From assembly GCA_029379385.1 (NCBI GenBank), contig CM055617.1, positions 15,632,679 through 15,696,678 of the forward strand: 64,000 nt of DNA, in the 5' to 3' direction. The first letter of the stretch is position 1. Each line of letters opens with the position of its first letter. A program made the position numbers and the translations under genes. A model generated the notes under the pieces. It saw nothing but the letters and a program-made list of their open reading frames with translations, was not told the DNA's origin and ran no database searches. Positions 48,761 through 58,179 of this stretch are shown piece after piece. This DNA is from Quillaja saponaria. Taxonomy: Eukaryota; Streptophyta; Magnoliopsida; Fabales; Quillajaceae.

Positions 48761-49428
48761 GTTGTAACTATGGTTGAATAGTCGATCTCAACAAAAGATT
48801 CATTAGACTCATAGAAGAATAAAATAATATGTTTCACAAATAGTAATTATGCAAAAACATATCATAAATATAATGCAATTATTTGACCAGGTACAAGAGA
48901 TCAATTTAATAGCTTGATCCCAGTAGTAAATTGTAGAGTGTGAGCAAGGTGAAACATTAGTCCACTATTCCTTAAGGTGCAAATTATCCTGTTAAATCAA
49001 TGACTGTGCTTATCTTTTGGATGACCTTAAAATCACAACGGTTAGGCAAGCTAAGGTATTGTATCCGAACACTTAAGTCATAGCATATTATGTAGTTATG
49101 CTGTGTACATGCCAAGTGTGGAGAGAATAAACAACTTAGGGACTGCATGTAACACCTCCAAAATTAATACCTTAATTAATTGTAGGATAAGTAATTATCT
49201 TATGAGTTAAATGAGATTAAAATTTAATTACATATTATTTCATGTATAGGAATAGTACATGTACAGTATAAAAATATGTATATGATACGTATTAGTATAG
49301 GAGTACTGTATATGTATAAATACATAGGGATATATATGTATACATACATGTATATACATATTTAAAAATATGGACACGTGTAGGCGTTGGAACAAAGATG
49401 AAAAAATGCTACATGGTGGTATTAAAAA

Positions 49429-49660
49429 AGAGAAAATAATAAAATATAGGTTTCTTATTAGAAAAGGAAATGAGATGGATTAGGTGTAAGAACCATGTTG
49501 AAAGAAGAAGAGAAAATAATAAAATATAGGTTTCTTGCTAGAAAAGGAAATGTGATGGATTAGATATAAGAACCATGTTGAAAGAAGAAGATAAAATAAT
49601 AAAATATAAGTTTCTTGCTAGGAAAGGAAATGTGATGAATTAGGTGTAAAAAGGAGATTA
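49429..49660. repeat. 80-bp tandem repeat, about three copies, in the LTR
   Basis: Copies start at 49429, 49509 and 49589 with AGAGAAAATAATAAAATATA or AGATAAAATAATAAAATATA. They contain GGTTTCTT(A/G)(T/C)TAG and end CCATGTTGAAAGAAGA. The third copy breaks off after about 65 bp. Confidence 0.9.
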
Positions 49661-49785
49661 AGTGTGGCAATTTGTAATTAATGAAGGGGTCTAGGTGTAA
49701 GAAGGAGAATAAGTGTGGCAACTTGCAATTAATGAAAAGGCTTAGTTGTAAGAAGGAGGAAAAGTTGTAATAATTAAAAGGGCAT
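49644..49785. repeat. 51-bp tandem repeat, about 2.7 copies, in the LTR
   Basis: Units begin TAGGTGTAA(A/G)AAGGAG, continue with AAGTGTGGCAA and TAATTAATGAA, and repeat at about 51-bp intervals. The last copy is shortened. The array overlaps the end of the 80-bp array. Confidence 0.8.
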
Positions 49786-49869
49786 GTGGAAGAAAGTTAG
49801 GATATAAGATGACAAGTAATAATTAACATAGAAAGGTGGATAGACAAGTGGAAGGCAAGGAAAACACTA

Positions 49870-50123
49870 GTTGTCCATGAAATGATTAAGTAGGACATGT
49901 GTAGAGAATTAAGAAGACAAGGTGTCCATGAAATAATTAAGTAAGACACGTGTAGAGAATTAAGGAGACAAAGTGTCCATGAAATGATTAAGTAGGATAT
50001 GTCTAGAGAATTAAGGTGATAAGGTGTCCATGAAATGATTATGGTGGACATATGTAGAGATTTAAGGAAGCAAGGTGTACATGGAATGATTAATAAGACA
50101 TGTGTAGAGATTTAAAGTAACTA
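49870..50123. repeat. second, unrelated 51-bp tandem repeat, five copies, in the LTR
   Basis: Units start at about 49870, 49921, 49972, 50023 and 50074 with GGTGTCCATGAAATGATTAA or close variants, then ACATGTGTAGAGAATTAAG. Because 51 is divisible by three it keeps a minus-strand frame open (49797-50051) that repeats SYLIISWT every 17 residues. That frame is not a gene. Confidence 0.92.
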
Positions 50124-50300
50124 GGTGGCTTACTAATAATTAAAGAATCTAAACTAGGGAATAGGAGGAAGAAAAGTGTTTGGAAGAAAATGCACATGTC
50201 AATTTAGAGAATGACAAGTAGGAGGTTGTAATTTTAGAGAACTAAAAGGGTAAAATAGGAAATGAAACTTTCTCCTAAATCCTAAACCTTACCTATTCAC

Positions 50301-50308
50301 TATAAATA
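50301..50308 (+). promoter_or_regulatory. TATA box candidate of the 2.84-kb LTR
   Basis: TATAAATA stands in the context TTCACTATAAATAAGAGGGGG. A purine-rich leader (about 50325-50565, mostly GAGAAAGT and AAGAAAA words) follows. The position inside the LTR suits the retroelement promoter. Confidence 0.55.
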
Positions 50309-51990
50309 AGAGGGGGAAGGTAATGACCAAAAAAGGCATAGGAAAGGTAAAAATAAATTGAGAGAAAGTAAGAAAAAGTGAGAAAGTAGAGAAAGTGAGA
50401 GAAAAAGTAAGAAAAAAAAGAAAGTGAGAGAAATAGTAAGAAATAAAAGAAAACGGCAAACCATGAGCTAGGTAGGAGAAGGAGAAAACTGAGAGGAAAT
50501 AGGAAGAAGGAGGCGTAGGAGGAAAAAAAATAAAGAAAAAAAATAAAGAAAGAAAATAAAGCTAAGGATATGGGCAAGTATTCATGTATTCCTTTGTTTT
50601 ATTTTATCATTGCTTTTAAAGCTACTTCCTTGTTACTCTTATATTCTTCAAGTTACTCTTATATCCTTCATGCATATGAAATCGAAAATGAGGAAGATGA
50701 ATCTTTTTTAGGAAACTTAGAGAAAATGAGGAAAAAGTCTAATTTGCATTGCATATCCCTATATTTCTAAAACTACCATCAAGAATCCTTTGTTATCATG
50801 TATGAATGCTTGTTGAGGTTCGACTCACTTTCCTTTATCTTGACATGCAAATTAATTAGTACCATGGATATATATTGTTTTTCTTGGAGAAAAGCATGGT
50901 CTATGCAATGGAAAAAAGGGCAAGTGGTTAATTATTGGTACAAAGAGAGGAATGATCATGTAAAGGCCTTTATTGTATAATTTGGTAACTACAATTTTAA
51001 TTTAGACTTAGTGTCTTAAGAGGAAGCTAGTTAGTATGTGTAAAAAGCTCCACTTTGGTCAAAACCATGTATGTTAATAAGTACGTAAGTAAATAGGTGT
51101 AATATGACTTTGTAACCTTTGTTGTTCAATTTAGTTAGGCAATTTCTTAAGAGAAAGGAAGAGTCAATTATAGAATATAAGATATGAAGAATTGGTTAAA
51201 TGGTATAGTACTAATCGGCCATAAAAATCTAGAATTGAATAAAAAAATATCATTAGTAGACTTAATAGGTAGTCAGATACGAATTCATAATGAGTAAGTA
51301 AAGGAAAGAAGATAAAAAGAAGTGATTTGGTCCACTAAGTGTCTAACTGATTTTAGTTGAGTTGACAAGTTAAGAATTAAATTAAGTGAGAAGAATAAAT
51401 GGTAATTTAATTGGTAATCTGGGAGCTAAGTCTTGAAGATGTAATATTAATTAATGAAATTAATTAAAGTTTTTCTTGTAATAAGTAATATTAAGGAGAC
51501 TAATTAAAGGAAAGCTTATGTATCATGTCTTTTTGTAACAACAAAGAATAAAATATCACTTAAATAAAAGTAGTTGGATTTGGCCAAGGAAGAAGATGGA
51601 ATGAGCTTGGTAAATTATTTAATGAAAGTTGGTGGAGAAATGGTCTGGGTGGTTCAAGAATAAAAGGAATAAAATGAAGGTTTTAGTCTTTTTGATAATT
51701 AAGGAGTAAATTCTAAATTAATTTAAGTATTGAAAAAAATAGTAGGATGTCTTTTAGGATGCATTATGTAAAGAATATAGGACCAATCGGCTAAGTAGTA
51801 ATTCATGTAAAGAGAAATAAGAAGAACGTCCAAGGAAAATTATACAAGTATCATTGTAGGAAGAAAACAAAGATGCTAGAAAATACACGTAATATAAGTA
51901 TTACAGATGAAATTGGCTTAAGAGTCTGATTATCGATTAAATTAGCTTAAGAGTTCATTAGTAGATTAAAGAAAGAGAGTGTTACAATTA

Positions 51991-52007
51991 TGGTATTAGA
52001 GCATTAG
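51991..52007 (+). promoter_or_regulatory. primer-binding site next to the 2.84-kb LTR
   Basis: TGGTATTAGAGCATTAG follows the LTR end after four bases. It differs from the usual TGGTATCAGAGC by one base in the first twelve, as expected for binding of initiator tRNA-Met. Confidence 0.75.
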
Positions 52008-53611
52008 GGTGTCACACCACACATATGACCCTGAAATAAAAAATAAATCTTTATGCATATGCTTATGAGTACATTGAAGTAATTTGTATAATTCGGCCAT
52101 TAGGTAACCTAGATTTGAATGATCTTGGAAACCAGGACAAAAATATGGTAACATTGAGTAATTCCAATGAACTATCAAATCTAAACATAAATTCCTTTAT
52201 GTATATACTGCCACAACAACAACTCTTATTTTTCTGAATTTGACAAAAGTTGGTAAATATTATGGAATTATTACAATTGGTTACTAATAACTTATGGTTT
52301 ACTAGCATGCTTCAAGCCTCAGTTTATGTTTAATATATTTTTTATGATTAACCTGTAATTGAGTACTTAAGCAACCAAACAATAAGACAAGCATGTAATT
52401 TAGGTATTTTCTTTGAAAATACAAGATTTGTAGGAAATTCTATAAAATATGAAAGTTTGTAGGCAATTATACAAAGCTTATAAAAGTTTTAGGCTATTTT
52501 TGTAAATATATAAAGATTAGGGCTTATAAATTATTAAAATATTCAGGCCAAATATGTAAAACATAAGATATTTAGGACAATCGTAAACATATAAAATTTA
52601 GGGTCTTTTTGAAAATAAATGAACAATTTGGGCCACTTATACAAAATATGAGAATATGGGGACCAAATAACAATTTCTTGTACCTTTTTTATCTGAGCTA
52701 GGCCCATGTGTTTGGGAAAAATCATGTCGTGCAGAGCTATTAGACAAAGTCATTTTTTAGGCCATGACAGGCTAGAATCCCAGTTGATTCCAAACTGGAT
52801 GGTAGGGTTGAGTTGAGCTCTCATGTTCGAGCTAATGAGCATGGACCAAACTAGTGTTAAAATGGCAAGTCAAGCTTGTAGCCAAGCTGAGCTTGGGTTA
52901 ATCTGGTGAGCTGAGGGCTTGGAGATCTAAGGTTAGGCCCAGTTGGTAACATGACAGATTGAGCTAGATAAATTAGGGCTGACCTAGTAGACTTGGCAAT
53001 AATTCGATATAGACTAGAAGGCAGAGAATGACTCCTTTTGCCTTGTTGGAGCATGCTTGCTATGCATGATCCAATGGTGCACGTGCCTCTAGCAATGATG
53101 CAAACGGAGTAGGATGAAGATTGCTGTAAGGGTCTTGGCTAGCAATAAGGTGTTCAGCTGACCTACTTAAGTCGTCTATGCAAGAAATGTTGTACTTTCG
53201 ATTTGGACTAGTGAGGTGAAGTTAGATTGCCAAAATATGCTTGAAACCAAGTTAAGGAGCTATTGTAAAGGAGGAACTCAAGTTAATCTCGTGTGATACG
53301 TGAAGATGGGTCCTACCCTTATTATGCTTTATATTCAATATTGTGGCTAGTGTAAGGATTTTGGTGTTACAAGTGTCTTGTGTGATGATTTGAAGTCAAG
53401 AATAAGATAAATGCCCAAGGTTAGGAACTTCTCAAGTGGGAATGTCCAAAGTTGGCCTATTTTATTTAGGGTTTTCTTTAATCTGTAAGCAATATTTATA
53501 CCGTTCCATTTTGTGATATTTGTCCAGGTTGGTACTCAAGAGCTTAGCGAATTATTAAGGTTTTGTTTTAGCTTGAGAGTTGTGTGTAAGATAGAAAATC
53601 CAAATTATATG
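52008..53611. other. no gene seen between two LTRs
   Basis: This 1.6 kb contains no recognisable gag or pol. It includes a string of loosely repeated sentences around 52385-52680, in which TATAAAA or AAATAT precedes a variant of TTTAGG or TTAGGGC at intervals of about 40-45 bp, suggesting an old degenerate tandem array. Short frames (52543-52725, 52857-53054) have no domain. Confidence 0.45.
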
Positions 53612-53633
53612 GGTTCGCACGGACGTCACCAAA
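53612..53633 (-). promoter_or_regulatory. primer-binding region of a minus-strand gypsy element
   Basis: On the minus strand TTTGGTGACGTCCGTGCGAA directly follows an LTR end (TTAACA). Tat-type gypsy elements show TTGGCGCCGTCTGTGGGAA in this place, so this is a diverged version. Confidence 0.6.
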
Positions 53634-53920
53634 TGTTAATGTAGGAATTGTACTAGTTCGAGAGGCCTCCTCATGTGCTTTTCAGTAGACCTGCATAAGT
53701 GATCCTGGAGACCCGTGAGCACTCCAATGTTTAAGTCAATAGATAGATAAACAAATATATAGCTGAATGTAGAAAGAGAGTGAGAAGATTGAACGTTTAC
53801 CTTGGAGCCCTAGGCTCCTATGTATAGTAGAGAATTTCCAATCAGGTGGTGACAAGTATTCCCTCTTGAATGGTGCCACGTGTTGTGTATGTAATGGGTG
53901 AGACCAATTTTGTACTAACA
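53634..53920 (-). mobile_element. short LTR of a minus-strand Tat-like element, 287 bp
   Basis: On the plus strand it starts TGTTAATGTAGG and ends GTACTAACA, so the ends are TGTTA/TAACA inverted copies. It abuts the primer-binding region at 53612-53633. On the minus strand it contains a TATA-like ACTATACATAGGAGCC stretch and GACTTAAACATTGGAGTG, which resembles a conserved block of Tat-type LTRs. Its internal region would lie at lower coordinates, but nothing recognisable remains. No second LTR is seen. Confidence 0.6.
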
Positions 53921-54389
53921 AGCCACTTTAGTCTCATACTTCTAATTTGAAGTAGTCAACTTTGGAGGTTATGGTGAAAGAAGCTAATTCAAAGACTGTT
54001 GAAAGTTTCTGGTTTGTTTTCTCTATACATTCTAGGTGGGTGCGTTAAATAAAGTACATTAAAGGAGGAAGGAAACAACATATATGGACATTTAGCAACA
54101 ATCAAGTCATCCATGACTGAAGAAAGTGTTCATCTTCTAGAATTGAAATTTTTTCTAGCACCAATCGAATATGAAGGAAAGCCCTAATTTTGATGTCTTT
54201 CTCAAGTGTTGTTATAGTAGAGGCAAATGCCACCATATTACCAATCATCTTTCCTCACAACAATTTTATTATCATTATGAATGAGAAAAAGTTACTATCT
54301 TTCTTGTATCCATAGTATAATTTTTTGCTTTTTAATTTGAAACTAATGGTACATGCCTACATGAATAATGATATTGTTGAAAATTTAAA

Positions 54390-55180
54390 GTAGAATGTTA
54401 GATTTGTCCTAGCTAGCACCTTGGCGAGGCTATTAGTCAGTACAATCTCCCATCTGATCTTCTTCGGGCGAGGAGGCGATCTTTGTATTTTCGAGTTAGA
54501 TCTACTAAACAATGGATGACAACGGGGTTCTGGATGAGCTCCCTAGACACTCAAACGATCAAGTTAGAAAGGGAGAGCTATGGAATCAAAGGGGGAATGA
54601 ATCTAATTCTCATAACTTTAGTGTGTGTCCTGTGACTTCATAAACTAAGGTGTGTAGATATATAGTACAAGAAATTACCATCACAAGCTACCTGAACTGT
54701 TTATGTTATCAAGTCTTTGGACGACTGCAACGTGGTGAGCTCTTATTGGGTGTTAATATATTATATTAACCTTAGTCTCCCCGAACAAGAAATCTTGAAC
54801 AAATCTAGTGAAAGACTTCTTAGGTTGCCCAAGCGCCCAAAACTTGCAAGAAGAGCATAAGTCACTGAAAGTCTACAATCCCAAAGCAAGAAGTGAGTGG
54901 TGGACAATAAGGTCGCCCAAGGGCGAGATGTAATCTTGAAGTATAATGCTCATAGGTCTAATTCTCTTTTACCATTGACTGTCATGTGACTCTTCATATT
55001 CTAGGTTGGATCCTTTTGTTATTGGATATTGTAGTAGGCTACCACTGTGTTGGGCCATGTGTTCCTGACTTACTAGGCAGGGAGAACGAGGGAAACCTAC
55101 AAGGCCTATATAAGGGCCCTCTCTATGTCTCACTTTTAGATTTTCATAGTGAAGCTCAGTCATTTTGATTACAACCAGAT
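54390..55180 (-). repeat. 3' LTR of the Tat-clade element (right border uncertain)
   Basis: The first 155 bp match the LTR block at 63285-63435 (GCGAGGCTATT, GTACAATCTCCCATCT, TTTTCGAGTTAGA, AAACAATGGA, TGGATGAGCTCCCTAG). Further to the right the comparison is impossible because the other LTR is cut off. The border near 55180 is only a guess based on the start of the extra frame's leader. Confidence 0.5.
55107..55114 (+). promoter_or_regulatory. plus-strand TATA box before the extra reading frame
   Basis: TATATAAG lies in the context AGGCCTATATAAGGGCCCTC, with a leader of about 180 bp before the ATG at 55289. It faces away from gag-pol, so it would drive the opposite-strand frame. Its context resembles the box at 38238. 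Confidence 0.5.
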
Positions 55181-55288
55181 CTACTAGTTAGGAGATAAAC
55201 CTTTTAACATGCTTTCCTTCTTTGCTAGGTACAAGCTTCTAACCAGACTTCCTTCTAAAATTTTCCAAGTTTTTTTAGTTCACCTATT

Positions 55289-57470
55289 ATGTCTAGTGAG
55301 GGAGGTTCTCCATCTACCCAACCACTTAAGCTGTCAGGTGACTACCCAGCAGATGACACCATAGTGCCTATGGAAAAAAAGCTAACTTATCGTCCTAAAA
55401 AAAGGGAAATGTGCTCCCTAAATCCCTAGCTTATCATCCTCTTGTGTCCTCAAGCTCAGATAACATTGAGTCCTAAGAATTTTGAACTCAAGGGCAAGGC
55501 CACTACCCTATCTCGCTTCTCATCTGAGAGGGATGAGGATGAAGAGTTTGAGGACGACGTGATGATCTTTTGAACTTAGACTAATACTATTGTAGTAAGT
55601 GCCATAGAGAATGTCATATGTGACACAAAGTTAGAGATCTTAAGTAGGTTGTATTTTGAGCTTGTTGGGGCTAAAGTGTTATATGGTTTAGCTTTATAGA
55701 GATCGCCCTTATCATTCTCGCCTCAACACCTTCTGTTTCTATGAGGAATACCTTAAAGAAGGAGTTCGCTATCCCTTCCATTCTTTTATTGTCAAAGTTT
55801 TGAACGCTTTAGGAATTTGTCTAGCTCAGGTTGTCCCAAATGGTTGGTGATTCCTTATTACTTTTATCACTATCTGCCATACTTTGGTAAATCGCCTATC
55901 CTTGACAATTTTAGGCACTTGCACTAAATTAAGAACACATCAAGGTGTGGGGGGGGGGGAGGGGGGGAGGGAGGGGAGGGAAGGTGGATCTATTTTTCAG
56001 CTAAGGACGACTTGTACCATATGCAACCCAACAACAATAAGGAATGGAAGCCTCGCTATTTCTTTGTCGAGGCTCTTCACCCTACTAGCTTACTAGACAA
56101 ATAGGGCGTTCTGAGGACTCGGAAGCCCAAGAAACCCCCATGGATGAACAGAGTATAGTACAAAAAATAATCCAAGATTCTTATGTACAAAAAATAATAG
56201 CAAGGAGAGTTATTTTACACCATATTTTTTACCTCCAGCGCAAGGTTGGCGAGGCCCAGTTTATCCAAGCTGAAAATTCGTTCACACTTAAAAGATTTTT
56301 CTTACATTGTTGACTAGTATTTCATATTCATATTGTTACTAAGCTTTTGATCTTTGGCATTGGAAGATATGGGTCTTACTCCAGAATAAGAGGTTCCTGA
56401 AGTGAGAGCAGCCTCAAGATGACGTCTGGAAGCTATTAGAGAAAAGGCTGAGAGAGCGTCAACCTCAAAGGGGAAAAAATGACCAAGGGGAGCAATCGAC
56501 CTCCTAAGAAGACGAAACATAGCTTTGTCCCCCATTGGTCCCCTTCTGAAGGATTGTCCATTTTCAAGACTCAAGAAGAGTCCCAATCTGCTCAAGATGA
56601 TTACAAAATTACACCTCTTCCTTCTAGATCAGTTCATCCTAAAAAAGGCCAATAATTTGCACTTTATTTTTTTTACTGCCATACTATTCTTATATGATGT
56701 TACTAATACGAACTTACGATTCTACAGTCCATACAATATCAGGCATCCTTATATGCTAAACTAAAGAAAGCTTTGGAAGACGCCGAGTATTCTATTAACA
56801 AGCTAATCGGCACTGTTTAAGAGAAAGAGAGGCTGAAAACTTAGCTAAAACAAGTTGAAAAAGCCGAGGCTAAGGGACAAGCTATGTCCAAACAATATGA
56901 AGTGCTCAAAGCTTAAATCCAACTTTAAGAGGATGAGGTAGAGAGTTGGTTGATATAATACCGGGAGTAGAACGAAAAGGTAGCTCGCCTCAAAGAAGAG
57001 CTTGAGTGGTGTTAATCACATGAGTCTGAGGTGGCTCAACTCCAGCAGGAATTAGCCCAAGCGGCAGAAGACCAGGCTAAGAAAGATGATAAAAGCCAAG
57101 TTGAGTGCTGAATTGGATTCATTTAAAAAGGAGACCCAAGCAATTGTTGAGAACTTTAAAAACTCATAAGAGTGTCGAAAGATGATCTATGATCATGATA
57201 GTTGCCTCTATACTAATGAATGGGTCAGCTGCAGAGTCTGATTGAAAGAACGTAACCTTTCCTTGGACATATCGGAAGTGAAGTGGCCTGGTGAGGAAGA
57301 GGAGGAGAGGCTAGCGAAGATGCTTGCCGAGGTCTAATTTGCAATTGGATGAGAAGAGTCCAAGTAAGAGGCAGACAAGGAGGAGAACAGTGGTAGGGAG
57401 GTTACTACTCTAGATGCTGATGTCAGTGTGGGTGGAAATGAGAGGTCGAAAGACCATGATGATGGCAATC
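55289..57470 (+). pseudogene. extra antisense reading frame of the Tat element (gypsy-type transposon protein)
   Basis: It starts MSSEGGSPSTQPLKLSGDYP at 55289. An acidic part follows, then a core at about 55640-55870 (LYRDRPYHSRLNTFCFYEEY, LKEGVRYPFHSFIVKVLNAL, GICLAQVVPNGW). A second core part lies at about 56000-56100 (KDDLYHMQPNNNKEWKPRYF, FVEALHP). Coiled-coil-rich sequence follows from about 56745 (YAKLKKALEDAEYSINKLIG, KQVEKAEAKGQAMSKQYEVL, KVARLKEELEW, AQLQQELAQAAEDQAK). This layout fits the 'putative gypsy-type transposon' family known as an extra frame in Tat elements, read opposite to pol. Stops are frequent (for example 55426, 55848), and a G-rich tract at 55949-55980 replaces part of the core. 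Its function is unknown. Confidence 0.6.
55949..55980. repeat. G-rich tract (potential G-quadruplex)
   Basis: There are thirty-two bases with only four non-G positions, all A, followed by AAGGTGG. It sits inside the extra reading frame, between FLITFITICHTLV and DDLYHMQPNN, and looks like a slippage expansion. Confidence 0.85.
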
Positions 57471-57479
57471 AGTAGTTCT

Positions 57480-58179
57480 GTGTGTACTTTAGATTTTTGT
57501 TTTGTAATTTGTAATATGTATTTTTTTTCATATTTATTGATGGAGCTCTTATCCTCTATTTTAACTTTTAGCATAATATATATTCAGTATAATATATTTC
57601 GTCATTTTGACTGGATTTACTATCTAGTGATATACCTACTGATTTAAAAGATGTTGTAAGGACTAAGGTCCAATGTAGGTCGCCTAACCAGTCTTGCTTT
57701 TATATCCAGTCCCACAAAGAGTATCGGGTTCCATTAGGTCAGACTTGTTTAAAGTTTGTGCCTTTAGGGATTTATATATCCAAGTATGGGCTTAGAAAAT
57801 TGGACCTCGTAGCCAAATCCTGCCAATTTCTCAGGGTTCCACCCTGCTAGCATGTGTTCGGCCTTTAACTTCCCCAGGTAAGGGTACGTCCTTGTATCTT
57901 ACATTGCCTATGGATAAACTTGGGGGTGGCTCGGATCACAGGGTTATATTCTTGTGACCTTGCTTACTAGCACTGTAAGCACCACGGGAGATCGGATTCC
58001 CTATTTGGGTCATTGGGCGACCTAGTGAATCTCGACTATTTTTTCTGCATGAGTTTTTTGGTAAAGCCTTATACTTGAAAGAACATACGGCATAATCTGT
58101 CTATAAGGAAAAAACTTCACATATGTAATATAGCTATTTATAAATTAGGGTGATCTAGGACCTTATTGACCTATATACA
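57480..58179. other. spacer between the extra frame and pol in the Tat element
   Basis: No coding domain is seen. The part 57890-58010 recurs in diverged form at 48490-48700. Read from the minus strand this is the region just after the integrase stop. Confidence 0.5.

Larger units (their letters stand above)
49148..51986 (+). mobile_element. Del/Tekay-like LTR of 2.84 kb
   Basis: The segment starts TGTAACACCTCC and ends GAGTGTTACA, with perfect 8-base inverted ends (TGTAACAC/GTGTTACA). Four bases after it is TGGTATTAGAGCATTAG (51991-52007), a diverged initiator-methionine tRNA primer-binding site (normally TGGTATCAGAGC). So it is a 5' LTR in plus orientation. It contains a TATA box at 50301 and three minisatellites. 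Long LTRs starting TGTAACACC with this binding site are typical of Del/Tekay chromoviruses. No gag-pol follows and no second LTR is seen. Confidence 0.75.

Noticed and set aside
49797..50051. Minus-strand frame repeating SYLIISWT every 17 residues
   Set aside because: It is the translation of a 51-bp minisatellite in an LTR, not a protein gene.
50293..50577. Minus-strand frame rich in phenylalanine, leucine and serine that looks like a membrane protein
   Set aside because: It is the complement of the purine-rich leader after the LTR's TATA box. Its composition is fully explained by that tract.
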